A DNA stretch of 64,000 nucleotides from Paenalicyclobacillus cellulosilyticus (GCF_014647315.1 NZ_BMOY01000010.1:1-64000); one strand, 5' to 3'; positions 42,683-51,486 are shown, counted from the first letter of the stretch. Made by a program: numbers and translations. The notes: a model not told the origin generated them from the letters alone.

Positions 42683-43612
42683 TCAGATCTGCTCGCGCGC
42701 CAACCGGTTGGTCAACCGTCCCAGCCCCTCAATCTCCACCGTCACCTCATCCCCCGCGTCGAGCCAGCGTTGCCGCTCGGGCGGGTAGCCGAGAATGACC
42801 CCTTCGGGTGTCCCGGTGAGAATCAGGTCGCCCGGCTCGAGGGTCATGTATTGCGACACATAATGGACCAACTCGGCGCACGAGAACACCATGTCGGCGG
42901 TGTTGGAATCCTGCCGCAGCTCGCCGTTGACAAAGCAACGGATGGAAAGCGCATTCGGGTCGGGCACCTCATCGGCGGTGACCAGGTACGGGCCGATGGG
43001 GCAGAACCCGTCACACGTCTTGCCGAGCAGCCACTGGCTGGTGCGAAACTGCAGATCCCTTGCCGACAGGTCGTTCGCGTTGCAGTATCCGAACACGGCA
43101 TAAAGCGCCTCTTCCCGGGACAGGTGCTTGGCCCGCCGCCCGATGACGATGCACAACTCCGCCTCATAATCGAGCTTTTGCGCAGAAAGCGGCGCGTAAA
43201 TCGTCTCACCGTGCGCGGCCAAGGCATTGGCGTATTTCGGGAACAAGACCGGCGTCTCCGGCACCGGCATGTTCGACTCGGCAGCATGCCGCCGGTAGTT
43301 GAGTCCGACGCAGAGGATCTTGCCGGGTGCAGGCACGCACGGGCCGAAGCGGACGGCGTGCTCGGCGAGCCAAACGTCTTCCCAAACCGCGGCGGTTTCC
43401 GCCAACGCGCGCAAACGCGCCAGTCCGTCGGACTGCGACCACACCGCCTCCAGTGTCGTCGGTGCAGGGATGCCCGCCCGCGCGGCGGCGGCAGCCACGT
43501 CGAGCACCCGGCCGCCCTCGGCCACACCGAGCTGCCACGCACCGCGCGCCGGCACTACACCCGCGCTGTGTTCACCGCGATCGACCGCTTGCTGAAACAT
43601 CAACAGCTTCAC
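42683..43612 (-). CDS. Fumarylacetoacetate hydrolase family protein
   Basis: 309 residues from GTG, GGAGGG upstream. N-terminal FAHD1-like domain, then ILCVGLNYRRHAAESNMPVPETPVLFPK, DYEAELCIVIGRRAK (Glu ligands), VFGYCNANDLSARDLQFR (Asp) and GDLILTGTPEGVILGYPPERQRW. These enzymes cleave C-C bonds of diketo acids with Mg2+. In the non-phosphorylative L-fucose pathway an FAH-family hydrolase splits 2,4-diketo-3-deoxy-L-fuconate to pyruvate and lactate. The GH29 gene 29 bases upstream makes that role attractive. Confidence 0.9.
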   Translation of the reverse strand: MKLLMFQQAVDRGEHSAGVVPARGAWQLGVAEGGRVLDVAAAAARAGIPAPTTLEAVWSQSDGLARLRALAETAAVWEDVWLAEHAVRFGPCVPAPGKILCVGLNYRRHAAESNMPVPETPVLFPKYANALAAHGETIYAPLSAQKLDYEAELCIVIGRRAKHLSREEALYAVFGYCNANDLSARDLQFRTSQWLLGKTCDGFCPIGPYLVTADEVPDPNALSIRCFVNGELRQDSNTADMVFSCAELVHYVSQYMTLEPGDLILTGTPEGVILGYPPERQRWLDAGDEVTVEIEGLGRLTNRLAREQI

Positions 43613-43641
43613 TGCGCTCCCTCCTGCTCGACATGTCCTGG

Positions 43642-44925
43642 TTACTCCACGAGTTCCAACTCGATCACGGTGTCGATCTCGTCCGGCAGCCCGGCACCGG
43701 GCAAGGTTACAAACGCGTCATCCGCATACTCGGTGGCGTTCCACGGCCGCTCCAGCCGAAGCTCGGAACCATCCGCCAAGAGGCGCGCCCGCTTCACCTT
43801 CCCCGCCAAACCGCGGAAGTTGACGGGCCCTATCGGCCGGTCGAACACATGCGCGTACAGGCGGTTGCCCTTTTGCGTATAGCGGCCCCACTCGGGTTTC
43901 GGCAGGTCGGCGCGGCCGCAGCCGTAGATGCTCTCGCCGTTGGCTCTCATCCATCGCCCCACCTCCGATAGAATCTCGAGCGAAGGCTGCGGGATCTCCC
44001 CTTTGGCGTTCGGACCCACGTTGAGCAACAGGTTGCCGCCCTTGCTCACGCACTCCACCAGGGCGCGCACCACCTGCTTCGGGGTTTTGTAATCGTTGTC
44101 CGCCGCACAATACCCCCAGTGGTGGTTGAGCGTGATGCACGCCTCCCACGGAATCGGTTGACCCAGCTCATTCGTCACGCCCTCCGGCGGGATGATCTGC
44201 TCCGGGGACGCGAAATCGCCGGCGTACGGCTCGGGGTGCGCGCTGCGGATGTTCCCGCCCAACCGGTTGTCGATGATGATGTGCGGCTGCAGTTCCCGCA
44301 CCATCCGCACCAGATCGGTCGCCCGCCACGCCTCCCCCGCCATCTCGCCGTACGAGAAATCGAACCACATGATGTCGATCCGGCCGTAGTTCGTCAGCAG
44401 CTCCCGCACCTGGCCGTGCAGGTAAGCGACGTAGCGGGAGAAGTCGTGCTTGCGGTCGCGAAACGCCGGGTTGTCGCGCATCGGGTGGTGCGGATCGCCG
44501 TACGCCGGGTAATCGGGGTGATGCCAGTCGAGGAGCGAGTAATACAAGCCCACCTTCAACCCCTCCGCCCGGAACGCTTCGACGTATTCCCGGATGAGGT
44601 CCCGGCCGGCGGGCGTGTTGGTCGCCTTGTAATCGGTCAGCGCGCTGTCGAAGAGGCAGAACCCGTCGTGGTGTTTGGCGGTCATCACCGCGTACTTTTG
44701 CCCGGCCGCCTTCGCCGCTTTGGCCCATTCCCGCGGCTGGTAACGGGTTGGATTGAATGCTTCAAAATAGGGCCGATAGTCTTCGACGCTCAACCGCTCC
44801 TGGCTGCGCACCCACTCCCCCCGCGCCGGGATAGCGTACAACCCCCAGTGGATGAACATCCCGAACCGGGCGTCCAAAAACCACCCCATTCGTTCCATAT
44901 CGGTGGCATATGTGCCGTGCGCCAC
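43642..44925 (-). CDS. Alpha-L-fucosidase, GH29 (1)
   Basis: 427 residues from GTG; no signal peptide, so cytoplasmic. GH29 barrel: RFGMFIHWGLYAIPARGEW, YAVMTAKHHDGFCLFDS, DWHHPDYPAYGDPHHP. The nucleophile Asp is in RIDIMWFDFSYGE; SKGGNLLLNVGPNAKGEIP and IYGCGRADLPKPEW follow. Short C-terminal beta domain. Releases L-fucose from glycans. It begins 49 bases after the terminator of the preceding unit with no obvious promoter of its own. Confidence 0.93.
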   Translation of the reverse strand: MAHGTYATDMERMGWFLDARFGMFIHWGLYAIPARGEWVRSQERLSVEDYRPYFEAFNPTRYQPREWAKAAKAAGQKYAVMTAKHHDGFCLFDSALTDYKATNTPAGRDLIREYVEAFRAEGLKVGLYYSLLDWHHPDYPAYGDPHHPMRDNPAFRDRKHDFSRYVAYLHGQVRELLTNYGRIDIMWFDFSYGEMAGEAWRATDLVRMVRELQPHIIIDNRLGGNIRSAHPEPYAGDFASPEQIIPPEGVTNELGQPIPWEACITLNHHWGYCAADNDYKTPKQVVRALVECVSKGGNLLLNVGPNAKGEIPQPSLEILSEVGRWMRANGESIYGCGRADLPKPEWGRYTQKGNRLYAHVFDRPIGPVNFRGLAGKVKRARLLADGSELRLERPWNATEYADDAFVTLPGAGLPDEIDTVIELELVE

Positions 44926-44974
44926 GGACTCATCCCCCCTCGCTCATGCACACTGGCTTGGCGCCAGCGCGGAG

Positions 44975-45012
44975 AAAATGTGTCCCTGCGGCGGCTTCCC
45001 CGCCACAGGGAC
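44975..45012 (-). terminator. Rho-independent terminator after AKR (3)
   Basis: Minus strand GTCCCTGTGGCGG and CCGCCGCAGGGAC (13 bp, one G-T) with a 5-base loop, then ACATTTTC. It ends the seven-gene GH29-to-AKR unit. Confidence 0.8.
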
Positions 45013-45047
45013 GCACTTCTTTCCGGCAAGGCCGCCGGGCGTCCGTC

Positions 45048-46028
45048 TCACCACGCGTACGCCTCGGGCGCCGGACCGCCGGGACCCGGGAAGATTTCGT
45101 CGAGGCGCTTCATCACCTCGGCGTCGAGCTTCACTTCGACCGCGCGCAGGGAACGCTCCAGTTGCTCCACCGTGCGCGGCCCGATGATGGGCGCGGTCAC
45201 CGCCGGATTGGCGAGCAGCCATGCCAACGCCACCACGTCCTCACGCTCGCCGATCTCCCGGCACAGCTTGCTGAACGCTTCGAGCTGCGGCCGGTACTTC
45301 TGGCGCGCACCCTCTTGCTCGTACGTGCGCGTCCCCGGCTGCGGATGGAGGGCGGAACCGCCGAGCAGACCGCCGGCAAGCGGGCTCCAGGGGATCACGC
45401 CGATGCCGAGGTCCTGCGCCGCCGGCAACACCTCCAACTCCGGCCAGCGGCACAACAGATGATACTTGTGCTGTTCCGAAACCAAGCCCAGAAAATGGCG
45501 CTCCTTCGCGGCCGCCTGCGCTTTGACCAGGTGCCATCCCGCGAAGTTGCTGGCGCCCACGTAGCCAATCTTACCCTGATACACCGCGATCTCGAACGCT
45601 TCCCACAGCTCGTCCCACGTGACGTTCCGGTCCACGTGGTGCATCTGGTACAGCTCGATGTGGTCCGTCTGCAGCCGGCGCAGCGACGCGTCCAGGTGCC
45701 GCCGAATCTTGAACGCGGACAGGCCCCGTTCGCCGTTTGGGCCATCATTGGGGTCCATGCCGTCACCGTACACCTTGGTGGCCAACACCACCTTCTCGCG
45801 GCGGCCGCCGCCCTGCGCGAACCAGCGGCCGATGATCTCCTCGGTCCAGCCGCGGTGCTCCACGCCGCCGTAGACGTTGGCGGTATCGAAAAAGTTGATG
45901 CCAAAGTCGAGCGCCGCGTCCATGATGCGAAACGCTTCTTTCTCCTCCGTCTTCGGCCCGAAGTTCATCGTGCCCAGGCACAGACGGCTCACTTTCAGAC
46001 CGGAACGGCCAAGATAGGTGTACTCCAT
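45048..46028 (-). CDS. Aldo/keto reductase (3)
   Basis: 326 residues; ATG at 46026-46028 seven bases after AAGGAGG. MEYTYLGRSGLKVSRLCLG start, Asp/Tyr in NFFDTANVYGG, Lys in LATKVYGDG, His in YQMHHVDRN, and SEQHKYHLLCRWPELEVLP. General-stress/aldose-reductase-like branch. Last gene of the fucosyl-glycan unit. Some AKRs oxidise L-fucose or D-arabinose (D-threo-aldose dehydrogenases), so it could provide the first oxidation step; the sequence alone does not prove it. Confidence 0.88.
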   Translation of the reverse strand: MEYTYLGRSGLKVSRLCLGTMNFGPKTEEKEAFRIMDAALDFGINFFDTANVYGGVEHRGWTEEIIGRWFAQGGGRREKVVLATKVYGDGMDPNDGPNGERGLSAFKIRRHLDASLRRLQTDHIELYQMHHVDRNVTWDELWEAFEIAVYQGKIGYVGASNFAGWHLVKAQAAAKERHFLGLVSEQHKYHLLCRWPELEVLPAAQDLGIGVIPWSPLAGGLLGGSALHPQPGTRTYEQEGARQKYRPQLEAFSKLCREIGEREDVVALAWLLANPAVTAPIIGPRTVEQLERSLRAVEVKLDAEVMKRLDEIFPGPGGPAPEAYAW

Positions 46029-46113
46029 GTCCACGCCTCCTTGCACTCGGTTTGGATAGTGTGCTGGCTGGGCGGTGAAGTCATAAAATTCACCCAACAC
46101 CTCCCCATTCTAC

Positions 46114-46500
46114 TCAACCGGAGACAATGATCAAATTCGCGTACGGACAGGTGTCGCCGGTGCGCACCACCGCCTTGCCCTGGGCGGCAAGCCGTTTCAA
46201 CTCCAGGTGCGGCACCGACTCGATGTTCATACTCGGGAACTCGCGACGGATGACCTCGTAGCGCCCCGGGCTCACCATCCTCATCTCATCGCTCACGATG
46301 ATACGGTCCACGGAAAACTCCCGCTCGACCGCCCGCAACACATCGAGCACCGTCGGCACGTCGTCGACGAGCGCCAAGTCAATCCGCTCCACGTGCGCGG
46401 GCACCGGAAAGCCGCGATCGCAGACGGTGAAGTAGTCGGTGTGCCCTGTACGGGCGAGGAGAGACAACAGTTGGGGATGCAGGATGCCGGACTTTTTCAT
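46114..46500 (-). CDS. RbsD/FucU-family sugar mutarotase
   Basis: 128 residues, normal for the family; ATG at 46498-46500 overlaps the preceding gene by 4 bases. Signature residues: GILHPQLLSLLARTGHTDYF (catalytic His in HPQ/GHTD), VCDRGFPVPAHVERIDLALV (Asp), and C-terminal VRTGDTCPYANLIIVSG with the Tyr-Asn pair. Interconverts sugar anomers: RbsD works on D-ribose pyranose/furanose, FucU on L-fucose. Between glycosidases that release fucose and galactose, a FucU-like role is likely. FucU and RbsD cannot be separated here by eye. Confidence 0.92.
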   Translation of the reverse strand: MKKSGILHPQLLSLLARTGHTDYFTVCDRGFPVPAHVERIDLALVDDVPTVLDVLRAVEREFSVDRIIVSDEMRMVSPGRYEVIRREFPSMNIESVPHLELKRLAAQGKAVVRTGDTCPYANLIIVSG

Positions 46501-46691
46501 CGCGCGGGTTCTCCTCCCACGTACGCCCGCCGCTGCTCCAACGTGATGCGTTCGCTGAGCGAGGGCAGCGGCCGCTTGAGATAGCACACCGCCTGGCCGT
46601 CCTGCACGATCACGGTCACCAACTCCCATCCCTGCTCCCCGCGCGCAGCCAGTTCACCCGGCGTGCACGTGGTGTATTCCCACTTCGTCAT
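46497..46691 (-). CDS. Small DUF4177-like protein coupled to RbsD/FucU
   Basis: 64 residues; ATG at 46689-46691 with GGAGGGGGG upstream. Begins MTKWEYTTCTPGELAARGEQGWELVTVIVQ, the WEY...LN..G..GWELV pattern of DUF4177-type small proteins, and ends in an Arg/Glu-rich helix. No catalytic residues known. Its stop overlaps the mutarotase start by 4 bases, so the two are translated together and may work as partners. Confidence 0.8.
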   Translation of the reverse strand: MTKWEYTTCTPGELAARGEQGWELVTVIVQDGQAVCYLKRPLPSLSERITLEQRRAYVGGEPAR

Positions 46692-46791
46692 CCAGGCCGC
46701 CCCCCTCCGTGTATGGCTTGGTGAACTGCGGTGAACTGTAGTGCACCCATGGTCCGGCGTGCTTTGACATGCCAAGCATCACAAAATAAGA

Positions 46792-47562
46792 CTACTTCCC
46801 AGCCGTCACGCCGCCGTCGACCACCAGCCCGGCACCGTAGACAAACTTCGCCTCGTCGGAAGCCAGGTACAGAGCGGCGTACGCCACGTCCTCCGGCGTG
46901 CCCAACTCCCCGGTCAACTGGCGCTTCTTGATGGCGGCCAGCGCTTCCTCCGGGTCGGCGTACGAGTGGCGCAGGTAGTTTTCGACAAACGGTGTGTAGA
47001 TGGTGCCCGGGAGCAGCGCGTTCACACGGATGCCGTAGGGCGCGTAGTCAACCTGCATCGACTTCGTCAAGGAGTAGACCGCCCCCTTGGATGCCGCGTA
47101 TCCCGCACGCAGCGCCAGGCCGGTCGTCGCGATGCACGACGACATGTTGATGATGACCCCGCTTCGCTGCGCCATCATGTGCGGAACCACCGCCTTGGCG
47201 ACCAGGTACACCCCCTTGACGTTCACAGCCATGACCTGATCCCAGACCGCCTCGTCGATTTCGTGCAGCATACCCACGCAACCGATGCCGGCGTTGTTGA
47301 ACAATATATCGATGCGGCCGAAGGTGGCGAGCGCCTGTTCGACCATCGCCTCCACCTGCGCCCAGTTCGTCACGTCCACGGGGATGAACACCGCCTCCCC
47401 GCCACCGGCCACAATGTCGTGTGCGACCCGTTCCCCGTTCTCTCGATGAACATCCGCCACCACCACCTTGGCGCCTTCCCGCGCGAACAGCTTCGCCGTC
47501 GCTTCGCCAATCCCCGAACCAGCACCCGTGATGATGGCGACCTTATCTGCGACGCGCACCAT
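46792..47562 (-). CDS. Short-chain dehydrogenase/reductase
   Basis: 256 residues. NAD loop ITGAGSGIGEATAKLFA, NNAGIG, Ser-Tyr-Lys catalytic set (NMSSCIATTG, YAASKGAVYSLTK), and PLGTIYTP-like loop LPGTIYTPFVENYL. Classical SDR, probably NAD+ (acidic VADVHREN after strand 2). In the oxidative fucose route an SDR oxidises 2-keto-3-deoxy-L-fuconate; this is the best candidate here. Another possibility is L-fucose or galactose 1-dehydrogenase. High G+C like its right-hand relatives but unlike the gene just upstream. Confidence 0.92.
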   Translation of the reverse strand: MVRVADKVAIITGAGSGIGEATAKLFAREGAKVVVADVHRENGERVAHDIVAGGGEAVFIPVDVTNWAQVEAMVEQALATFGRIDILFNNAGIGCVGMLHEIDEAVWDQVMAVNVKGVYLVAKAVVPHMMAQRSGVIINMSSCIATTGLALRAGYAASKGAVYSLTKSMQVDYAPYGIRVNALLPGTIYTPFVENYLRHSYADPEEALAAIKKRQLTGELGTPEDVAYAALYLASDEAKFVYGAGLVVDGGVTAGK

Positions 47563-47589
47563 CCATCCCCCTCTCGTTGCATCCGCGAG

Positions 47590-48606
47590 CTAGGAACACA
47601 GCTGGATAACCGCCTTGATCACGCATGCTTTTCGGTTTATCCAATCCGCAAACGTGTCGATGAAATCGTCAAACGCCACACGATGCGTAATATAACGGTT
47701 TACGTCCACAAATCCTTTTGCCACAGCGTGGAGTACAAGTTCAAAATCTTCCCTGGTCGCATTTCGACTACCCATTAAGGTTAATTCACGCTTGTGCAAC
47801 TCCGGATCGGACACACGAATTTCTCCGTTGACCAATCCCACGTAGACCAATGTCCCGCCGTGGGCGACCGCTTGGATGGCCGCCGCCATCGACTCGGCGT
47901 TGCCCGTAGCATCAAACACCACCCACGGAAACTCTCCGTTCGTCAACGCCGCGAGTGTTTCCCATGGCCGCATGCGTGCATCCACCGTCGCATCCACACG
48001 CGCAAATGCGTGACACACCTCTAGCCGTGCATGGTCGATGTCCATGGCAATGACCCTTGCCCCTCGTTGTTTTGCAAACAACATGGTGCCCAACCCGATT
48101 GGACCTGCACCGATGACCAATGCGGTTTGTCCGGCGGCAAGCCCCGATCTTCGCACGGCATGCGCCCCGATGCTGAGCGGTTCCAGAATGACCGACTGCT
48201 CAAGTGAGAATCCATTCGTTCGAATCAAATGGGAAGTTGGAACCGTGATGAACTCTGCCATGCCACCGTCGGCATGGACGCCAAGCACGCGCATGTTTAC
48301 ACAACAATTCGTCTTTCCATTTCGGCACGCAACACACGTACCGCAATGCAAGTAGGGGATGACGGCCACTTGATCGCCGACGCTGAGGTCTGAATCGGAA
48401 TCCATTTCTTCAATGACACCAGCCAGTTCATGTCCGAGAACGCGAGGATACGTGAAATAGGGTTGATTCCCGTGAAAGGCATGGATGTCTGTACCGCATA
48501 TCCCAATACGCAGAATCCTGACCAGAGCCTCTCCGGGTTGCCTGGTCGGGATGGGAACATCCTTCTTGACGAACCGTTTTGGTTCTTGACAGACAATGCA
48601 TTTCAT
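47590..48606 (-). CDS. Zinc-dependent alcohol dehydrogenase (MDR family)
   Basis: 338 residues; ATG at 48604-48606 with GGAGG nine bases upstream; overlaps the GH27 stop by 4 bases. Catalytic zinc ligands in GICGTDIHAFHG and VLGHELAGVIEE. Structural zinc Cys in HCGTCVACRNGKTNCC. NAD loop ALVIGAGPIGLGTMLFAK and AMDIDHARLEV. Closest to sorbitol/L-threonine/L-galactonate dehydrogenase-like enzymes. It could oxidise an alcohol or aldonate in the fucose/galactose route. Base composition is much less G+C-rich than the SDR gene that follows. Confidence 0.9.
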   Translation of the reverse strand: MKCIVCQEPKRFVKKDVPIPTRQPGEALVRILRIGICGTDIHAFHGNQPYFTYPRVLGHELAGVIEEMDSDSDLSVGDQVAVIPYLHCGTCVACRNGKTNCCVNMRVLGVHADGGMAEFITVPTSHLIRTNGFSLEQSVILEPLSIGAHAVRRSGLAAGQTALVIGAGPIGLGTMLFAKQRGARVIAMDIDHARLEVCHAFARVDATVDARMRPWETLAALTNGEFPWVVFDATGNAESMAAAIQAVAHGGTLVYVGLVNGEIRVSDPELHKRELTLMGSRNATREDFELVLHAVAKGFVDVNRYITHRVAFDDFIDTFADWINRKACVIKAVIQLCS

Positions 48607-49907
48607 ATGCTTGCCTCCGTGGAGGATAACTTGTACAACACTGCCCCATGCGCCGGAATCTTCGGTTCCAGACCGTCCGTCCTTTCTCCCAAATCTTCCC
48701 GCGCCCATAGGTCTCGTACCCAAAACCGACCTGAGGCCACACCAAGTTCCGGGAACGATACATCGATGGTGGCCGGAACATCCGAGAGGTTAAACAACGC
48801 CACGTAGATGTCACCGCTCGGCGCATACGCCATCCAACACACCCTGTCCTCGTCACGGTATACTTGGCGATTGCCGTAACTCTGCCTGTGAACGGTCAGG
48901 ACCTCCTCGTTGGTGAGCAACGACCATGTCCACGCATCGTTGTCGCGCAGCTCTCCGCCAAAAAACAGCGGCGAGCGAAAGATGACCCACAGGGTCATCA
49001 ACGTGACCTGCTCATCTTTCGTAAATCGCGTCCAGCGGTCACCGCCAGCGTCCACATTTCGGATTCCGATATGTCCTAACGGAAGCATGTCCGCATCAGG
49101 CCAATGACCAGGTCCTGAATGAACCATCCACTTCTCACACCGCTCGAACATGGCGCGCAACAGATGCCAATCGTCCCAAAAATCATCGGTCATCCGCCAC
49201 ATATTGGCGTGCTTCCGGAAGAGCTCCGCGTATTCCAAAGGTGCCGGACCAGGTGAAAGACTCAGCACCATGGGCCTGCCATTTTTATCGATGGCCCTGC
49301 GGATCATGCGAATCTCATCAGGATGACAATCGTATAATCGTGACGCCGCGATATCGTCCACCTTGACAAAGTCAACCCCCCATTCGGCATACAGAGCAAA
49401 CAAGGAATCGTAGTAGGCCTGGGCGCCTTCCTTGTGCGCGTCCACTCCGTACATGTCCGTATTCCACGGACAAATGGAGTTCGTATGCGCGATATCCCTT
49501 GCCCGCTTATCCGTACCAAGAATCGGTGTATTGGCATGGACGGCTTGCCGCGGAATCCCGCGCATGATATGAATCCCAAACTTGAGTCCCAGACTGTGTA
49601 CATAATCCGCGAGGGGACGAAATCCCTGACCTTTCGCGGCCGACGGAAATCGTTCCGGGGCGGGGAGCAAACGTGAATATTCATCCATCACCAACGGCGC
49701 AAACGCATGATACTTGGATGAATCCGCGCTTGGTTCATACCACTGAATATCGACGACCACGTACTCCCAACCAAACGGTTTTAAATATCTCGCCATGTAT
49801 TCCGCGTTTCCGCGCACCTCATCCTCCGTCACACTGGCCCCGTAACAATCCCAACTATTCCAACCCATCGGAGGAGTCCACGCCAATTGGAAATGTTTCA
49901 ATCCCAT
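48603..49907 (-). CDS. Alpha-galactosidase, GH27
   Basis: 434 residues, no signal peptide. Starts ATG at 49905-49907. GH27 hallmarks: TPPMGWNSWDCYGASVTE, YVVVDIQWYEP, GLKFGIHIMRGIPR; nucleophile Asp in GVDFVKVDDIAASR, acid/base Asp in MWRMTDDFWDDWHLL, then GHWPDADMLPLG and MTLWVIFRSPLFFGGELRDN. A C-terminal beta-sandwich follows (VALFNLSDVPATID). Hydrolyses alpha-galactosides; relatives also include isomaltodextranase and alpha-N-acetylgalactosaminidase. Intracellular, second gene of the unit, lower G+C. Confidence 0.93.
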   Translation of the reverse strand: MGLKHFQLAWTPPMGWNSWDCYGASVTEDEVRGNAEYMARYLKPFGWEYVVVDIQWYEPSADSSKYHAFAPLVMDEYSRLLPAPERFPSAAKGQGFRPLADYVHSLGLKFGIHIMRGIPRQAVHANTPILGTDKRARDIAHTNSICPWNTDMYGVDAHKEGAQAYYDSLFALYAEWGVDFVKVDDIAASRLYDCHPDEIRMIRRAIDKNGRPMVLSLSPGPAPLEYAELFRKHANMWRMTDDFWDDWHLLRAMFERCEKWMVHSGPGHWPDADMLPLGHIGIRNVDAGGDRWTRFTKDEQVTLMTLWVIFRSPLFFGGELRDNDAWTWSLLTNEEVLTVHRQSYGNRQVYRDEDRVCWMAYAPSGDIYVALFNLSDVPATIDVSFPELGVASGRFWVRDLWAREDLGERTDGLEPKIPAHGAVLYKLSSTEASI

Positions 49908-49956
49908 CCCCGCTTTCCGTGTGGATGTGAAACGGCTTTCCGAAGGCTCCGATTTT

Positions 49957-51405
49957 TCATCTGCGTTGTTCTGCAGCGGGAATAATCCGCAAAGCAAACG
50001 CATTCCCTGCCGGACGTTGTTCCGGTAAATCAATCACGAGCCCTTGCTTCTCTCGCCGCCATGTGACAGACGCATGTGAACCCACCCATTCAACCCTGCC
50101 AATCTCGCCAGGATACAGCGCAATCCCATCTGCGAGCGAACGAATCACCAATTGTCCGTTGCTCGGCCATCCCAACGCAATGGCATACAAAATCTCACCT
50201 CGCGTGGTAAACCGAATATCTTCGCTTGTAAACGTAGCACGCTTGGTGTCGTTGAAACTCCCCCCTACCACCTTGGTTGGCCCTTCACCGTATACCTTCC
50301 ATGGACGCGTACCATAAATGGCTTCACCATAGACAGCTAACCAATCACCAATTTTTGTTAAAATCTGCATCTCCGGCTCAGGAATGGTGCCGTCTGGTCT
50401 CGGTCCAATATTTAAGAGCAGCGCACCGTTCTTACTGACAATATCCACAAGATCGCCAATCAGCGATTCTGCGCTCTTGTAATCTTGCCCTTGTACATAA
50501 CCCCACGAGTTCTTGGCAACAGATGTGTCTGTTTGCCAAAATCGCGGATGAATATCCGCAAACTGACCGCGTTCAATGTCATAAACGGCAGTTCCTTCAG
50601 GGAAGGCCTGGTTTTTATAGTTGATGACGACACCTCTCTGCCATTGCGCTGCGCGATTGTAATAATACGCAGCAAACATCTGCAAATAAGGTTGAAATAC
50701 CGGTTGCTCAATCCACCAATCAAACCACACGATTTGCGGCTGATATTTATCCACAAGCTCACAGGTCCGCAACAGCCAGTCGTCAAGGAATTCTTCATTC
50801 GGAGGCAGTGTCTCAGGTTGCGCTGGCCCATACAATCCAGCAAAACGCGCGTCTTGAACATCTGAAGGAAACTTCATACCTCCGTTGAAGAACCACCAGT
50901 GTTCCGCTCGGTGGCTCGATACGCCGAACACCAGGCCTTGACGACGGACAGCGTCCGCAAGCTCGCCAATGATGTCCCGTTTTGGCCCCATCTTCACCGC
51001 ATTCCATTCAGAGTAACTGCAATCATACATGGCAAAACCGTCATGGTGCTCGGCCACAGGGACAACGAACTGGGCTCCCGCCCTTCGAAATATACCTGCC
51101 CATTCATTCGGATCGAATTTCTCCGCTCGAAATAACGGAATGAAATCTTTATAACCGAATTCAGTATGTGGGCCGTAGGTTTCGCGATGATGGTGATACT
51201 CCCGCGAACCTTCGATGTACATGTTGCGAGGATACCATTCATTTGCAAACGCTGGAACCGAATATACACCCCAATGGATAAAAATCCCGAATTTCGCATC
51301 CTGATACCATTGCGGGATTTGATACCCCTGCAGCGACTCCCAGTTCGCCGCGAAAGGGCCTTGCTGAATCACCTCCAAAACAGCTCGTTTGTGTTGCAGG
51401 TACAT
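49957..51405 (-). CDS. Alpha-L-fucosidase, GH29 (2)
   Basis: 482 residues; ATG at 51403-51405 with GAGAGG upstream. GH29 motifs: KFGIFIHWGVYSVPAFANEWYPRN, FVVPVAEHHDGFAMYDCSY, GVSSHRAEHWWFF; nucleophile Asp in PQIVWFDWWIEQP, then SKNGALLLNIGPRPDGTIPE and YGEAIYGTRPWKVYGEG. C-terminal beta domain. Only distantly similar to GH29 (1), so the two probably differ in linkage preference. First gene of the seven-gene unit, behind a good promoter; lowest G+C of the region. Confidence 0.93.
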   Translation of the reverse strand: MYLQHKRAVLEVIQQGPFAANWESLQGYQIPQWYQDAKFGIFIHWGVYSVPAFANEWYPRNMYIEGSREYHHHRETYGPHTEFGYKDFIPLFRAEKFDPNEWAGIFRRAGAQFVVPVAEHHDGFAMYDCSYSEWNAVKMGPKRDIIGELADAVRRQGLVFGVSSHRAEHWWFFNGGMKFPSDVQDARFAGLYGPAQPETLPPNEEFLDDWLLRTCELVDKYQPQIVWFDWWIEQPVFQPYLQMFAAYYYNRAAQWQRGVVINYKNQAFPEGTAVYDIERGQFADIHPRFWQTDTSVAKNSWGYVQGQDYKSAESLIGDLVDIVSKNGALLLNIGPRPDGTIPEPEMQILTKIGDWLAVYGEAIYGTRPWKVYGEGPTKVVGGSFNDTKRATFTSEDIRFTTRGEILYAIALGWPSNGQLVIRSLADGIALYPGEIGRVEWVGSHASVTWRREKQGLVIDLPEQRPAGNAFALRIIPAAEQRR

Positions 51406-51486
51406 CGTCTCACGCCTCTCTTTCCATAAAAAGATTGCAAGACCGATTCTTCCGAACGGATGGCTATCCATGAATGCTCAATCATC

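Noticed and set aside
46736-46790. Imperfect hairpin and GGTGAACTG direct repeat between the SDR and DUF4177-like genes considered as terminator or promoter
   Set aside because: The pairing is weak, there is no T run in the right place and no promoter boxes; the genes are most simply one transcript.
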